Notes: generated by a model from the sequence alone, not told the origin. Shown: positions 1 through 9,531, counted from the stretch's first letter. The stretch: DNA of 34,217 nt from Candidatus Dadabacteria bacterium (GCA_026705445.1 JAPPAR010000048.1:1-34217); one strand, 5' to 3'. Numbers and translations are program-made.

Positions 1-172
1 AGTCTCACGTACCTGTCCCCTTCTCCGAAATCCAGCTGTTCCACTTTCCTTCCTCCGGCATTGTTTTGTATCCACACACACAGCCACCCTGTAATTTGAC
101 GGGGGGGGGGGTGAGAGTATATTACTATTGTTTGAAGTTTAACTGGAAGGGTATTTTTAGAAGTGCCTTTAA
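1..172. repeat. Left copy of a ~170-bp imperfect direct repeat
   Basis: This segment matches 3853-4020 in the same orientation. The first ~120 bases are nearly identical, a ~25-base stretch differs, and both copies end on a shared block reading GGGTATTTT(T)AGAAGTGCC. It holds an 11-nt G tract at 101-111, against 9 nt in the other copy. The two copies bracket the autotransporter-like gene at 604-3750. The left copy starts at the window edge and may extend outside. It could be a miniature mobile element, an intergenic repeat family or the trace of a duplication; no transposase is visible in either copy. Confidence 0.85.
96..123 (+). promoter_or_regulatory. Putative promoter with a poly-G spacer (left copy)
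   Basis: TTGACG at 96-101 and TATATT at 118-123 are separated by 16 bases, ten of them G. The hexamers and spacing suit a sigma-70-type promoter. The spacer length depends on the G-tract length, as in known slipped-strand promoters such as Neisseria porA. It points rightward into the region antisense to the autotransporter-like gene, so its target is unclear. It is a sequence match only. Confidence 0.35.
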
Positions 173-603
173 GAAATTCTTTTATCAAATGCTTCCTGCA
201 ATGCTTCCTCCAAGACCGCGTTCGCTCTGAGCTTCTCGAGCATGTTCTTTGTAGTGAAAGTGACTCCGTCTTGTCGACCGGCAGCTTACTTGCTTTTGAT
301 TTTCTTCTTTCGTCGGTGGAGGCTAATTGTAAAGCCAGTAGAGTTGCTTTCTCACAAACAGCGCTCAAACCTTCCGCATCGTCCCTTTTACAAGTGTCAA
401 TGCCAACAGCATCTTTGGCTTGCGCACAAGCATTTTGGCCACTCACGGACTTCCTGTCTCACCACACTGTCTCTTGTGCCGGGCCATGGCTCCCGTTATC
501 AGGTCTCGCTTCCACATCTCCTATAATTATGCCCAGCATAGTCTTTCTGCCGGTGGTGCCGAGGAAGATTGTCCCACCCCTTTACCCTGCTCTTGGGGCC
601 GTA
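173..603. other. Gene-free stretch beside the autotransporter gene
   Basis: I found no convincing gene here. On the minus strand one frame stays open from about 450 to the window start but lacks a clear start and ribosome site. It is preceded in frame by a further 26-codon piece ending in TGA near 457. These could be remnants of a decayed gene, but I recognise no family. The plus-strand frame from GTG 163 runs into the antisense of the neighbouring gene and reads like a chance frame. Confidence 0.4.
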
Positions 604-3600
604 CTACCTCTCTGGGATTCGTTGCGGCTTTTGCACAGGCCTCACTACACTCAAACCGAAGCCGGGTCTACCGTATGAGCCTACGTAGCTACTGTATAGG
701 TCAAGCCTTAGGTCGCAAGGCAGATGAAGACCGTAGTTGGCACGGGCATCAAGGGTCCAGCGGTCCGGATTCCTCTCACTGCTTCGTAGACCCCCGTCAA
801 GAGGATCCCACAGGCCTGAGCCTGTGGCGTTGGCCGGGTCGCCCCAACGCGGCGAGACCAGAAGCGAGAATCCTTCCTCACCTTCCTCCTTCCCTACTGC
901 AAGGGCCACTGCCGCACCACGCTCTTCGTAACCTTCTGCCGAGTGGTGAACCAGCATTCGCCCCTGGGCGTCGAGACGCACGATGCCTATTATAAACCTT
1001 AACCCACCTGCTAACTCAATACCCTCTCCAGTCTGACCCGCACCGCCGTCACGGCGTGCGTACACCGTTCCAAATGGCGTCAGTTCCAAGCCGCCGAGAG
1101 TCGTGTACATTGACAGGTCTGCACCAATACGCATCTGGTTAACTGCAATGTCATGGCCGTCTATGGTCTCCTCCCCATCTCCCGTGCTAAGACTGGCCCA
1201 AGCGGCATCGCCCACAATGGCGAAGTCAAGCCCTCCAGGCGTTCCAAAACGCCGTTTGAGTTCAACAATGCCGAGCCAGAGACTCGTCTGACTCTTACCC
1301 CTTATTCCATACGTACGCAGGTTTCTGGCATCTCCCCTGCCCGCACCGACCGAGGCCCAGACCGAAGTGGCCCCTCCGTCCCACCGCAGGTACGGATAGA
1401 CTGCAGTCATGTACTGCGTCAGCCTTCCCTCCGAGGTACCCACTTGCCAGTCGCCCACACCCTTACTACGTGAGAGTGCCATACCGGCAAGCCAGCTCGC
1501 TCCAAGCCTTATATCGAGGCCCAGATACCCAGTAGAGAGGTCTCCGTCATAGCCTGAGTTATACCCATACACGGAGGGTCTACCCTCAAAGGTTTGAATA
1601 TCCCCCTGTCCCCAGAGAGACCAGCGTCTTTGTACTGAACACCGCTCGCCGTCATCACCACTCCAAGCCACCAGGAAGTCCGCAATACCTGCACCGGATA
1701 CACCTGCCCGGACAGGTACAGAGCGTAGCGCAGAATCGACTTGATACGCTGTATCCGGGACCATACCAGTCTCAAACACAGTTGATGGTTCGCCAACTCC
1801 TTCACTAAAGCCCAGTGGGGATACCGCAGAACGTGCGTCGGTCTCTATCTGTCTAAGCAGGGTTTTAGCCTCCGTACGCCCAAGCGGCACGGAGAGACCA
1901 TTAATCGCAAGCCGGGATGCCTCGCACGGATCGGCCTCCATCCTGCGGCCCAGCGCTGTGCGTACACTAGCCAGATGGCCCCGGGCAGTGGCTGCCAGCA
2001 AGTTCTCCAGCACCGCACGCTGTGGACGATCGCTTACGCCAACCTTTACACTGTGCGTCGCGCTGAGACCATCGGGATACCACGCAGTGACCGTGACAGC
2101 CACCGAACCGTATATAACCGGAGTCAACACGAGAACCGACCCCGCCACAGAAGCCTGTACAACCCTGGTGTCACTTGACCTTGCACTATATAAGGTAGGC
2201 TTGTCCCCGTCCACATCTATGAAGTATGAAGACACGTCTACCTGCACAGAACCACCTCCCTCGTCCAGAGTCTGGTCGGGAATCTTCCCTACCGCCTCGG
2301 GAGGTTCGTTTACGTTAGTAATTATCACTGTTACATCCGCTCGTGCTTCTGCCCCGGATCCGTCAAGTACGCGCACAGTAAGTTTAAACTGCTTAGGTTC
2401 CGTCTCGTAGTCCTCGCCCGGTCCGATGTACCTGACCACTCCGTCCCTAAGCCCCACCGCAAAAAGTTCCAAGTCACCAGACACTATCCCGTATGTCAGA
2501 GAGTCACCGTCGGGGTCTGTTGCCGACACCGTGCCGAGATCAAACGGACGTTCCCGGCCGTCTAGGTTCTCGGGCAACAGGAAACGGTAGGACGATAACG
2601 TCAACCTGGGTGGCCGATTGGGGGGCGGCGTCCCGTCACGAATCGTGACCAGGAAGGATCGAACTAGGTAGTTGCCGATCCAGAAGTTGACCTTCTCCTG
2701 AACGGCATCGGCCTTAACGCCGGTCACGGTGAATGGAATCTCTTGGTAGTTGGCCTGAGTGACCTGGACGCTGGCCGGGTCGATCGCCACTGCACTGCCC
2801 ACGCTTTCCGAACGAATGGTGTACGCGCCGGGGTATTTGTCCCATCCGAATGTGTGAACGAAAGAGTTTCCTTCGTTTACCGTCTTGGGAGAGATGTCGT
2901 TGTTGAACACGTTGACCGTAAAGCTAATGCCGGGCCAGCCATTGTAGTCCGAGCCCGTTCCGCTGAATGTGCTACTGACTTGCACCTGCACCCGGTCTTC
3001 ACCGAGCACATCGTTGTCGGCCACGCTGAACGACACCGGTTGTGCGACGTTCCAGTTCGTCGTCGTGAACATCAGCAACATCGGGCTCACGGTCACCCGG
3101 CTGATGTCCTGACTGGCAAGCGTTACCGTAGTGGCCGCCGCGGGCTCAGAATTCAGTGACACGTAGTAGCTGTGGGTCGAACCTTCATAGGTGCCAAAGG
3201 CGGAGTCCCCTCGCAGATTGTCCGGGCTTCCAACCCAGTAGACGATGCCCCTCTCGTCGTTGTCCGTTACCGTGACAAGGACTTCCGGGACCGCAACGGT
3301 GGCGTAGCCACCTCCGCTTGCCTGGTGCGTGACCTTCGCATGCTTGAAGTAGCCGGCCATGTCCTCATCGGTCGCCGTCACGGTCACCGTCTGCGCCGAG
3401 TTCCAGTTCATCGTCGTGAACGTCAGGCTCGACTTGTCGACCGTAGCCACGCCGGATTTCCGGGTACATGAGGCACCACTGTGTTCATGGCACTTGAAAG
3501 GGTCGTCACTCGCTGTCACCGAGATCGTCACGGTGTCGGTCGGCTGCGTGTCCAGCACGACGGCGTAGGAGGCTGTCGAGCTTTCATTTATGGTTAATTC

Positions 3601-3750
3601 CCTTGGGGACACGGTCACGCCCGGACTCTGCGCCACGGCCCGGGGCGCGGGCAGGAGGAGAAGCACCGCGAGAAGGGCAAGTCCGATCCGCGTCACGTTC
3701 CCTTCGCACCGAACGGATTCGCGCCATAAACCAGATCCGGGACTTAGCAT
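604..3750 (-). CDS. Calx-beta/cadherin-repeat autotransporter-like surface protein
   Basis: The product is probably exported and anchored in the outer membrane by a C-terminal beta-barrel. A signal peptide is clear from about residue 19 (hydrophobic LALLAVLLLLPAP, then AVAQ). Two Calx-beta-like repeats follow (about 44-165 and 166-285), each with the signature TTxNWNxAQ and ending in an acidic DND/NND. A cadherin-like unit spans about 380-485 (ATDPDGDSLTY, NVNEPP) and a second Ig/cadherin-like unit about 488-572. The last ~360 residues alternate Gly/aromatic strands as in autotransporter barrels. The ATG at 3750 has no Shine-Dalgarno site and abuts a C10 tract. A GTG at 3696 would start exactly at the signal peptide (VTRIGLALL), so either start is possible. 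Family knowledge suggests adhesion or surface interaction; no ligand can be inferred. Confidence 0.8.
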   Translation of the reverse strand: MLSPGSGLWRESVRCEGNVTRIGLALLAVLLLLPAPRAVAQSPGVTVSPRELTINESSTASYAVVLDTQPTDTVTISVTASDDPFKCHEHSGASCTRKSGVATVDKSSLTFTTMNWNSAQTVTVTATDEDMAGYFKHAKVTHQASGGGYATVAVPEVLVTVTDNDERGIVYWVGSPDNLRGDSAFGTYEGSTHSYYVSLNSEPAAATTVTLASQDISRVTVSPMLLMFTTTNWNVAQPVSFSVADNDVLGEDRVQVQVSSTFSGTGSDYNGWPGISFTVNVFNNDISPKTVNEGNSFVHTFGWDKYPGAYTIRSESVGSAVAIDPASVQVTQANYQEIPFTVTGVKADAVQEKVNFWIGNYLVRSFLVTIRDGTPPPNRPPRLTLSSYRFLLPENLDGRERPFDLGTVSATDPDGDSLTYGIVSGDLELFAVGLRDGVVRYIGPGEDYETEPKQFKLTVRVLDGSGAEARADVTVIITNVNEPPEAVGKIPDQTLDEGGGSVQVDVSSYFIDVDGDKPTLYSARSSDTRVVQASVAGSVLVLTPVIYGSVAVTVTAWYPDGLSATHSVKVGVSDRPQRAVLENLLAATARGHLASVRTALGRRMEADPCEASRLAINGLSVPLGRTEAKTLLRQIETDARSAVSPLGFSEGVGEPSTVFETGMVPDTAYQVDSALRSVPVRAGVSGAGIADFLVAWSGDDGERCSVQRRWSLWGQGDIQTFEGRPSVYGYNSGYDGDLSTGYLGLDIRLGASWLAGMALSRSKGVGDWQVGTSEGRLTQYMTAVYPYLRWDGGATSVWASVGAGRGDARNLRTYGIRGKSQTSLWLGIVELKRRFGTPGGLDFAIVGDAAWASLSTGDGEETIDGHDIAVNQMRIGADLSMYTTLGGLELTPFGTVYARRDGGAGQTGEGIELAGGLRFIIGIVRLDAQGRMLVHHSAEGYEERGAAVALAVGKEEGEEGFSLLVSPRWGDPANATGSGLWDPLDGGLRSSERNPDRWTLDARANYGLHLPCDLRLDLYSSYVGSYGRPGFGLSVVRPVQKPQRIPER

Positions 3751-3760
3751 GGGGGGGGGG
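3751..3760. repeat. G10/C10 homopolymer directly upstream of the surface-gene start codon
   Basis: Ten Gs on the plus strand (ten Cs on the coding strand) touch the annotated ATG of the autotransporter-like gene. An open frame starting at ATG 3850, behind an AGGTGA ribosome site, runs through the tract one base out of phase with the surface gene. A one-base contraction would fuse the two frames. Tracts of this length are known slippage sites, but variation is not shown by a single sequence. Confidence 0.7.
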
Positions 3761-3852
3761 TGAGGATGAGGAGAAAGTATCCGGGACCGAAGCGTGACGT
3801 TGAATTTTTCCTTCTGCTCCCGCCTTAAGTTTTAGAAGAAAACTTGTCATCC

Positions 3853-4020
3853 AGTCTCACCTACCTGTCCCCTTCTCCGAAATTCAGCTGTTCCACTTTC
3901 CTTCCTCCGGCATTGTCTTGTATCCACACCCACAGCCACCCTGTAATTGACGGGGGGGGGTGAGAGTATATGTTTACACGGATCGCCCCTTGAATACAAG
4001 GGTATTTTAGAAGTGCCTTA
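3853..4020. repeat. Right copy of the ~170-bp direct repeat
   Basis: This copy matches 1-172 and carries G9 at 3952-3960. Its right end coincides with the stop codon of tatD. Its left end lies about 100 bases upstream of the autotransporter-like gene, and its first bases supply the AGGTGA ribosome-site-like motif read on the minus strand. Its reverse complement begins with GGGGACAGGTA near the left boundary. I recall similar short motifs beside REP-associated transposases, but that link is weak. Confidence 0.85.
3947..3972 (+). promoter_or_regulatory. Putative promoter with a poly-G spacer (right copy)
   Basis: TTGACG at 3947-3952 and TATATG at 3967-3972 are 14 bases apart because the tract here is G9. 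The left copy, with G11, has 16. If this is a promoter, the present length is shorter than the usual 16-18 bases and it would be weak. It points into the antisense strand of tatD. On the minus strand the same segment gives a TATACT -10 candidate that could serve the surface gene. Confidence 0.3.
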
Positions 4021-4800
4021 AATAAGACCGTCTTTGTCTTTCGATACTTTTGGGAAAAGCTCCGTCACGTTCTCAAAAACAATTTGAGTGAACTCCTCAA
4101 GAGACAGCCCCCTGAGCTCCGAAATAAGCCTGGCCACATGAACTACATTGCACGGCTCATTCGGTTTCCCCCTCTGGGGCACCGGCGCTAGGTAAGGAGA
4201 ATCCGTCTCGTAAAGAAGCCTCTCGATGGGAATTCTGGTCGCCGCGTCCCTTACCTCCTCGGCCCTCTTGAAAGTCACTATGCCGGAGAAGGAAATAAAA
4301 AAACCGAGATCAAGATACTTTTTCGCCGTTTCGTAATCCCCTGAAAAACAATGAATAACTCCCGGCCTTGGACCGAGATCAGCCTCCCGGAGCATTGAAA
4401 GCAGCTCCTCCTCAGCGTCCCTTACGTGAACCACGAATGGTAGATTGCGTCTCTTTGCGAGCTCCATATGCGCCTCAAACGACCTTATCTGATCTTCCCT
4501 AGGGGAATTCATGTAGTGATAATCAAGCCCGGTTTCTCCAATCGCCACTACCTTGGGGTCTTCGGCCATCCCCTCAAACTCCCGCATCACCTCTTCATTG
4601 AAACTGGAAGCGGAGTGCGGGTGGATTCCAACCGACACGTAAACTCCCCTGTATTTCCTCGAAAGCTCTATGGTGGCAAGCGAGGACTCAATCCCCGTCC
4701 CGATGGATATAATCTTCCCGACTCCCTCGGCCGCGGCTTTTGACACAGCGTCCACGGGGTCTTCAATGCTGAGCAGATGGGCGTGGGAATCAACCAGCAT
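4018..4800 (-). CDS. tatD: TatD-family metal-dependent deoxyribonuclease
   Basis: A 260-residue cytoplasmic TIM-barrel hydrolase of the TatD/YcfH family, of normal length. Visible metal-site motifs in order are DSHAHL near the N-terminus, GETGLDYH in the middle, HVRDA, HCFSG and the C-terminal ETDSPYLAP followed by KPNEP. Family members are 3'-5' DNA exonucleases linked to DNA turnover and repair; the exact substrate cannot be read here. The ATG at 4800 follows nrdR by five bases, with an AAGGAG ribosome site inside the nrdR end, so it is probably co-transcribed as the last gene of glyA-nrdR-tatD. Its stop codon lies at the boundary of the downstream 170-bp repeat. Confidence 0.93.
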   Translation of the reverse strand: MLVDSHAHLLSIEDPVDAVSKAAAEGVGKIISIGTGIESSLATIELSRKYRGVYVSVGIHPHSASSFNEEVMREFEGMAEDPKVVAIGETGLDYHYMNSPREDQIRSFEAHMELAKRRNLPFVVHVRDAEEELLSMLREADLGPRPGVIHCFSGDYETAKKYLDLGFFISFSGIVTFKRAEEVRDAATRIPIERLLYETDSPYLAPVPQRGKPNEPCNVVHVARLISELRGLSLEEFTQIVFENVTELFPKVSKDKDGLI

Positions 4801-4805
4801 GCGGT

Positions 4806-5264
4806 CTATTTCTTCTCCTTAAGGAGACCCGTTACCTCGTCGAGAAACTCGTTTACGTCCTTAAACGACCTGTAGACCGAAGCGAACCTTACGTACGCGA
4901 CCTGATCGATATCATAAAGCTTGTCTATCAGCTTTTTCCCTATTTCCTCGCTTGATATCTCCCGCTCTCCCCTCTCGAGAAGCTCCTTTTCGAGACCGGA
5001 GACAAAATCCTCTATGACCTCAGTGCTTACCGGCCTTTTCTCGCACGCCTTGCGCATCCCGGCTATTATCTTGTTGCGGTCAAACTCTTCCCTGCGACCG
5101 TCCTTTTTCACCACCATCACCTCGGCGTGGTGGATTCTTTCGTATGTGGTGAATCTCTCCTGGCAGTCGTTGCACTCCCTGCGTCTTCTGACGGAAAAAC
5201 CGTCTTTTCCTTCTCTTGAATCAACTACTCTGGTGTCATCAGATTTGCAGAAAGGGCACTTCAT
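4806..5264 (-). CDS. nrdR: Transcriptional repressor NrdR
   Basis: A 152-residue protein, the normal size for NrdR, the nucleotide-sensing repressor of ribonucleotide reductase genes. A zinc ribbon is formed by Cys3/Cys6 and Cys31/Cys34, with the basic segment VRRRREC between. The ATP-cone domain follows (VVKKDGRREEFDRNKI through the YVRFASVYRSF segment). It binds DNA as an oligomer controlled by ATP/dATP occupancy of the cone. It sits four bases downstream of glyA and five upstream of tatD. glyA-nrdR linkage is a common bacterial arrangement. No reductase gene lies in the window. Confidence 0.96.
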   Translation of the reverse strand: MKCPFCKSDDTRVVDSREGKDGFSVRRRRECNDCQERFTTYERIHHAEVMVVKKDGRREEFDRNKIIAGMRKACEKRPVSTEVIEDFVSGLEKELLERGEREISSEEIGKKLIDKLYDIDQVAYVRFASVYRSFKDVNEFLDEVTGLLKEKK

Positions 5265-5268
5265 TCTT

Positions 5269-6519
5269 TTATCCGCCGAGTCTGTGACCGTAAACGGGAA
5301 AACGCAGGCACAGTTCCTTCACGTCTTCCTTTATTCTGCCGAGAACCTTTTCATTCTCATGATTGTTAAAAGCTTCCATTATGAAGCCCGATATCGCGTC
5401 GATTTCCGGTTCCTTCATCCCTCTTGTGGTAATCGCGGGAGTTCCGATCCTTACGCCGCTTGTGACCATGGGAGGACGGGGATCGAAGGGAATAGTGTTT
5501 TTATTGACCGTTATGCCCGCCTTCTCAAGCGTCTGTTCAACAACCTGCCCGGTAAACTCCGTCTCAGTGAGATCAACCAGCACCAGGTGGTTATCGGTTC
5601 CGCCCGAGACGAGCTTAAGACCCGCGTTTAGGAGATTTTCCCCGAGACGTTGTGCGTTTTTCACTATCTGGCGCTGGTACTCTAAGAACTCGGGCGTAAG
5701 AGCCTCCTTGAACGCAACGGCCTTGGCCGCTATGACGTGCATAAGCGGACCGCCCTGGGTTCCGGGAAAAACCCTGCTGTTCACGGTCTTTGCGTGTTTT
5801 TCCTTCATCATTACCATGCCGCCTCGCGGTCCCCGAAGGGTTTTATGGGTGGTAGTCGTCACGAAATCGCAGTGGGGCACGGGATCCGAGTGAAGTCCGG
5901 CGACCACAAGTCCCGCCGGATGCGCTATGTCCGCCAGCAAAAGCGCCCCGCACTCATCCGCTATGCTTCTGAATTTCGCGTAGTCCACATCCCTCGGGTA
6001 AGCGCTCCAGCCGGCGATTATGAGTCCCGGGGAGTGTTCCAGGGCAAGCTTCCTCACCTCATTGTAATCGATTGTCCCCGTTTCCTTTGAAACCCCGTAG
6101 GCAACAACGTTGTAGAGCCGTCCCGAAAAATTAACGGGGTGTCCGTGGGTAAGATGTCCTCCGTGGTCAAGCCTCATGCCCAAGACAGTCTCTCCAGGCT
6201 TAAGCGCGGCGAAGAACACGGCCATGTTCGCCTGGGCTCCCGAGTGCGGTTGCACATTAACGGCGTCAGCATCGAAAAGCTCAAGGGCCCTCTCTCGCGC
6301 CAGGTCCTCGGCCATGTCAACGAATTCACAACCTCCGTAATAACGCCTTCCTGGGAGACCTTCGGCATATTTGTTAGTAAGAACAGAGCCCATGGCCTCC
6401 ATGACGGCGTCGCTAACGTAGTTCTCAGACGCTATCATCTCGAGTTTCCATTCCTGGCGCTGTGTTTCCATGCGGATAACTTCCGCTATCCGCTCATCAA
6501 CCGTCTTTAGATGACTCAT
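5269..6519 (-). CDS. glyA: Serine hydroxymethyltransferase
   Basis: A 416-residue PLP enzyme converting serine and tetrahydrofolate to glycine and 5,10-methylene-tetrahydrofolate in the cytoplasm. Recognised motifs are the N-terminal [13 protein letters not shown], the [15 protein letters not shown] loop, [14 protein letters not shown], and the PLP-lysine segment [11 protein letters not shown]. The length is typical for bacterial GlyA. The ATG at 6519 is preceded by a GAGGTGA ribosome site. It is the first gene of the minus-strand cluster with nrdR and tatD, divergent from uvrA. Linkage with NrdR is sensible, since one-carbon units feed dTMP synthesis. Confidence 0.97.
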   Translation of the reverse strand: MSHLKTVDERIAEVIRMETQRQEWKLEMIASENYVSDAVMEAMGSVLTNKYAEGLPGRRYYGGCEFVDMAEDLARERALELFDADAVNVQPHSGAQANMAVFFAALKPGETVLGMRLDHGGHLTHGHPVNFSGRLYNVVAYGVSKETGTIDYNEVRKLALEHSPGLIIAGWSAYPRDVDYAKFRSIADECGALLLADIAHPAGLVVAGLHSDPVPHCDFVTTTTHKTLRGPRGGMVMMKEKHAKTVNSRVFPGTQGGPLMHVIAAKAVAFKEALTPEFLEYQRQIVKNAQRLGENLLNAGLKLVSGGTDNHLVLVDLTETEFTGQVVEQTLEKAGITVNKNTIPFDPRPPMVTSGVRIGTPAITTRGMKEPEIDAISGFIMEAFNNHENEKVLGRIKEDVKELCLRFPVYGHRLGG

Positions 6520-6783
6520 CTACTCACCTCGAAACGAAAAAGTATTGTGAAAACGGCTCTCCAGCACCAAGCGCTGTCCTGCGCAACGCCCACGCAATAA
6601 TGCCGCATCTCGGAAAAAAGCTGCACGATAATTGTGTAAAGTTAAAGTGAGAAACCACGGGATATTCATCTTTCCCAAGGAAAAGAATACCGAATGCCCC
6701 GGCAAACCTCAATTTCGTTACAAATGCCGCTCGGGGGAAGGGGAAATCCCTTGGGGGCGGATAAGCCGGGGCGGGGAAACCGC
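6520..6783. other. Divergent intergenic region between glyA and uvrA
   Basis: These 264 bases must hold the promoters of both divergent genes. Longer uvrA frames extend into it, but the uvrA coding start is best placed at 6784. I see no consensus promoter pair, no convincing LexA-type palindrome and no terminator. Confidence 0.4.
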
Positions 6784-9531
6784 ATGTCGAAGACCGCTAA
6801 ACGAAACGGATACATAGAGATAAAAGGCGCCAGGGAAAACAACCTGAAAAACATAGATGTCCTGATCCCTCAAAACAGGTTCACGGTGGTGACCGGTCTT
6901 AGCGGTTCGGGCAAGTCATCCCTCGTGCTTGACACCGTTTACAAGGAAGGGCTCAGGAGGTATATCGACTGCCTTTCAACCTACGCAAGACAGTTTATAG
7001 AGAAAGTCGAGCGCCCCGCGATGGACGACATAGAAGGTCTTCCAACCCCGATAGCCATCGAAAGCCGAAACAACGTCATAAATTCCCGTTCCACAGTAGG
7101 CACCACAACCGAAATATACGACTACACGAGACTTCTGTTCGCGAAAATCGGAAAAACCCGCTGCCCAGAATGCGGAGAGGAAGTGATTGAACACTCTCCA
7201 CAGTCCCTCACCCGGCTGCTGCTCGAAAAATTCCCAGGGGAAAGAGCCGTCATCTGCTTTGAGACCGAAGAGGGAGCGGACCTTTCACAATATATGAAAA
7301 AAGGCTACTCACGCACCTACCGGAACGGAAAGACCCGGGATATCGAAAAAAGCTTGGAGGATTCGGACGCAAAGACCCAGGTAGTCACCGCGAGAACCGT
7401 TATAGGAGAGCGGTCGAAATCTAGGATTACAGAAGCGCTCGAGGCCGCTTTTTCCGAGAGCAGCCGGGCACTTGTACACATCGTTTCAGGGCAGAGCCTG
7501 CGTTTCTCAAGAGAACTTCGCTGTGATCTCTGCGATATTGGGTTTGAAAAACCTACCCCGAACACGTTTTCCTTCAACAGTCCCTACGGGGCTTGCGAAC
7601 GATGCAGCGGATTCGGAAGAAACCTTGAAATCGATCCCGAACTCCTTGTTCCGGACCCCGCTCTCAGTCTCGCCGAAGGGGCAATAGATCCCTTCACGAA
7701 AACTTCCTACAGAAAACAGATGAGAAAGCTGCTCGCCTTCGCCGAGGACGCGGGAATAGATACGGAAAGGCCCTTCTCGGAACTTTCGGCAAGGGAAAAA
7801 GATCTCGTGTTAAACGGAGACGAGTACTACTACGGCGTGAAAGGGTATTTCAAAAGGCTTGAGCGGAAAAATTACAAAACCCACATAAGGGTTTTTCTCT
7901 CGAGATACCGCTCCGCGTTTACCTGCGAGGACTGCGGGGGAAGCAGGCTCAAGGAAAAAGCCCTCAACGTGCGAATAGAAGGGGAAAGCATATTCCATCT
8001 CTCCGAGATGTCCGTAAAGGATCTGAGGTCCTGGTTTGACCGCTTGACCCTGTCTGTTTATGAACTGGAGATCGCCTCCGACATAATAAAGGAAATAAAT
8101 TCACGGCTGGATTTTCTTATCCACGTGGGGCTTGATTACCTGACCCTCTCAAGGCTCACCCGTACCCTCTCGGGCGGAGAAGCGCAGAGGATAAACCTTG
8201 CCTGCCAGATGAGTTCGCGGCTTACCGAGACCCTGTATATTCTGGACGAGCCCTCGATCGGTCTGCACGCAAGAGACATGAACCGGCTCAATTCGCTGAT
8301 AAGAGAACTCCGGGGAAGAAACAACACCATCATACTCATAGAACACGATCTTGACACCGTAAAGTCCGCAGACTACATAGTGGAACTCGGTCCCCGGGCG
8401 GGAGACGGCGGGGGAGAGGTCGTGTATCAGGGGACCCTGAAGAGTTTCCTGCGTTCGGCGAAGAACTCGACCACGAAAAAATACCTCGCAAACGAAAAGA
8501 AAATAGAAGTTCCCGGTTCCCGCAGAAAAACCACCAGCAATTCAATAAACGTAATCGGCGCGAGCGAAAATAACCTCAAGAACATAAACGTCCGTTTTCC
8601 CCTTGGAACCCTCTCGTGCGTAACCGGGGTCTCGGGTTCGGGGAAAAGCTCGCTTGTAAACGACATCCTGCATAACGCTCTCCTAAGAAAATTCAGGAGG
8701 AAAGCCGAAAGGGTCGGAAAACACGAACGTATAGAAGGCACAGAGCATATAGACGACGTGATAATTCTTGATCAGGCGAGCATAGGAAGAACCTCGAGAT
8801 CAAATCCCGTCACTTACATAAAGGTTTACGACGACATACGCAAAATCCTCGCCGGGCACTACCAGGCGAAACTTCGCAAACTTACCCCGTCGCATTTTTC
8901 CTTCAACGTGAGGGGAGGCCGCTGCGAGAAATGTATGGGTGAGGGAAGTCACAGGGTCGAGATGCACTTTCTCGCCGACGTCATGGTGACGTGCGAGGAA
9001 TGCGGAGGAAAAAGGTTTGGAAAAGATGTACTGGCCTACAGGTACAAGGGGAAAAACATAGACGACATCCTTAACCTCACTGTCGATCAGGCCATGGGGT
9101 TTTTCTCGGGAAACCCGGCCGTTACCAGAAAGCTCAAGGTTCTAAAGGATGTCGGATGCGGTTATCTGAGGCTCGGACAGCCCGCAACAACACTGTCGGG
9201 AGGAGAAGCCCAGAGGATAAAGATAGCCCGGGAACTCTCGAAAAAAGAAAAAAACAACATTCTCTACATCCTTGACGAACCCACGGTCGGACTTCACATC
9301 GACGACATAGGAAAACTCCTCGACGTTCTTAACAGGCTTGTCGACGCCGGCAACAGCGTAATAGTCATAGAGCACAACCTTGAGATGATAAAATGCGCGG
9401 ATTATGTAGTTGACCTCGGACCTGAGGGAGGAGATAACGGGGGACGCATAGTGGCCTCCGGTACTCCGGAACAGGTTGCTTCGGTAGAAAACTCTTATAC
9501 CGGAGAGCACCTGAGACCGCTTCTCGGTTAG
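6784..9531 (+). CDS. uvrA: Excinuclease ABC subunit A (UvrA)
   Basis: Damage-recognition ATPase of nucleotide excision repair, acting with UvrB and UvrC. Two ABC modules are present. Each has a Walker A (GLSGSGKSSL; GVSGSGKSSL), an LSGGEAQRI signature (RTLSGGEAQR; TTLSGGEAQR) and a Walker B (YILDEPSIGLH; YILDEPTVGLH). Zinc-binding CxxC pairs are seen in CPECGEE, CERCSGFG, CEDCGGS and the late CEKCMGEG...CEECGGK module. I place the start at ATG 6784 (MSKTAKRNG), giving 915 residues, because the family's conserved start (IEIKGARENNLKNI) follows at once and a GGGGA site precedes it. Upstream in-frame codons to 6694 look untranslated. Confidence 0.96.
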   Translation: MSKTAKRNGYIEIKGARENNLKNIDVLIPQNRFTVVTGLSGSGKSSLVLDTVYKEGLRRYIDCLSTYARQFIEKVERPAMDDIEGLPTPIAIESRNNVINSRSTVGTTTEIYDYTRLLFAKIGKTRCPECGEEVIEHSPQSLTRLLLEKFPGERAVICFETEEGADLSQYMKKGYSRTYRNGKTRDIEKSLEDSDAKTQVVTARTVIGERSKSRITEALEAAFSESSRALVHIVSGQSLRFSRELRCDLCDIGFEKPTPNTFSFNSPYGACERCSGFGRNLEIDPELLVPDPALSLAEGAIDPFTKTSYRKQMRKLLAFAEDAGIDTERPFSELSAREKDLVLNGDEYYYGVKGYFKRLERKNYKTHIRVFLSRYRSAFTCEDCGGSRLKEKALNVRIEGESIFHLSEMSVKDLRSWFDRLTLSVYELEIASDIIKEINSRLDFLIHVGLDYLTLSRLTRTLSGGEAQRINLACQMSSRLTETLYILDEPSIGLHARDMNRLNSLIRELRGRNNTIILIEHDLDTVKSADYIVELGPRAGDGGGEVVYQGTLKSFLRSAKNSTTKKYLANEKKIEVPGSRRKTTSNSINVIGASENNLKNINVRFPLGTLSCVTGVSGSGKSSLVNDILHNALLRKFRRKAERVGKHERIEGTEHIDDVIILDQASIGRTSRSNPVTYIKVYDDIRKILAGHYQAKLRKLTPSHFSFNVRGGRCEKCMGEGSHRVEMHFLADVMVTCEECGGKRFGKDVLAYRYKGKNIDDILNLTVDQAMGFFSGNPAVTRKLKVLKDVGCGYLRLGQPATTLSGGEAQRIKIARELSKKEKNNILYILDEPTVGLHIDDIGKLLDVLNRLVDAGNSVIVIEHNLEMIKCADYVVDLGPEGGDNGGRIVASGTPEQVASVENSYTGEHLRPLLG

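Noticed and set aside
1-450. Long minus-strand open frame through the left repeat and beyond
   Set aside because: No plausible start or ribosome site, low-complexity translation through the repeat, no recognisable family. Noted only as possible decayed sequence.
163-678. 171-aa plus-strand open frame from GTG 163
   Set aside because: It overlaps the antisense of the autotransporter-like gene, has a biased composition without domain signal, and starts in the repeat without a ribosome site.
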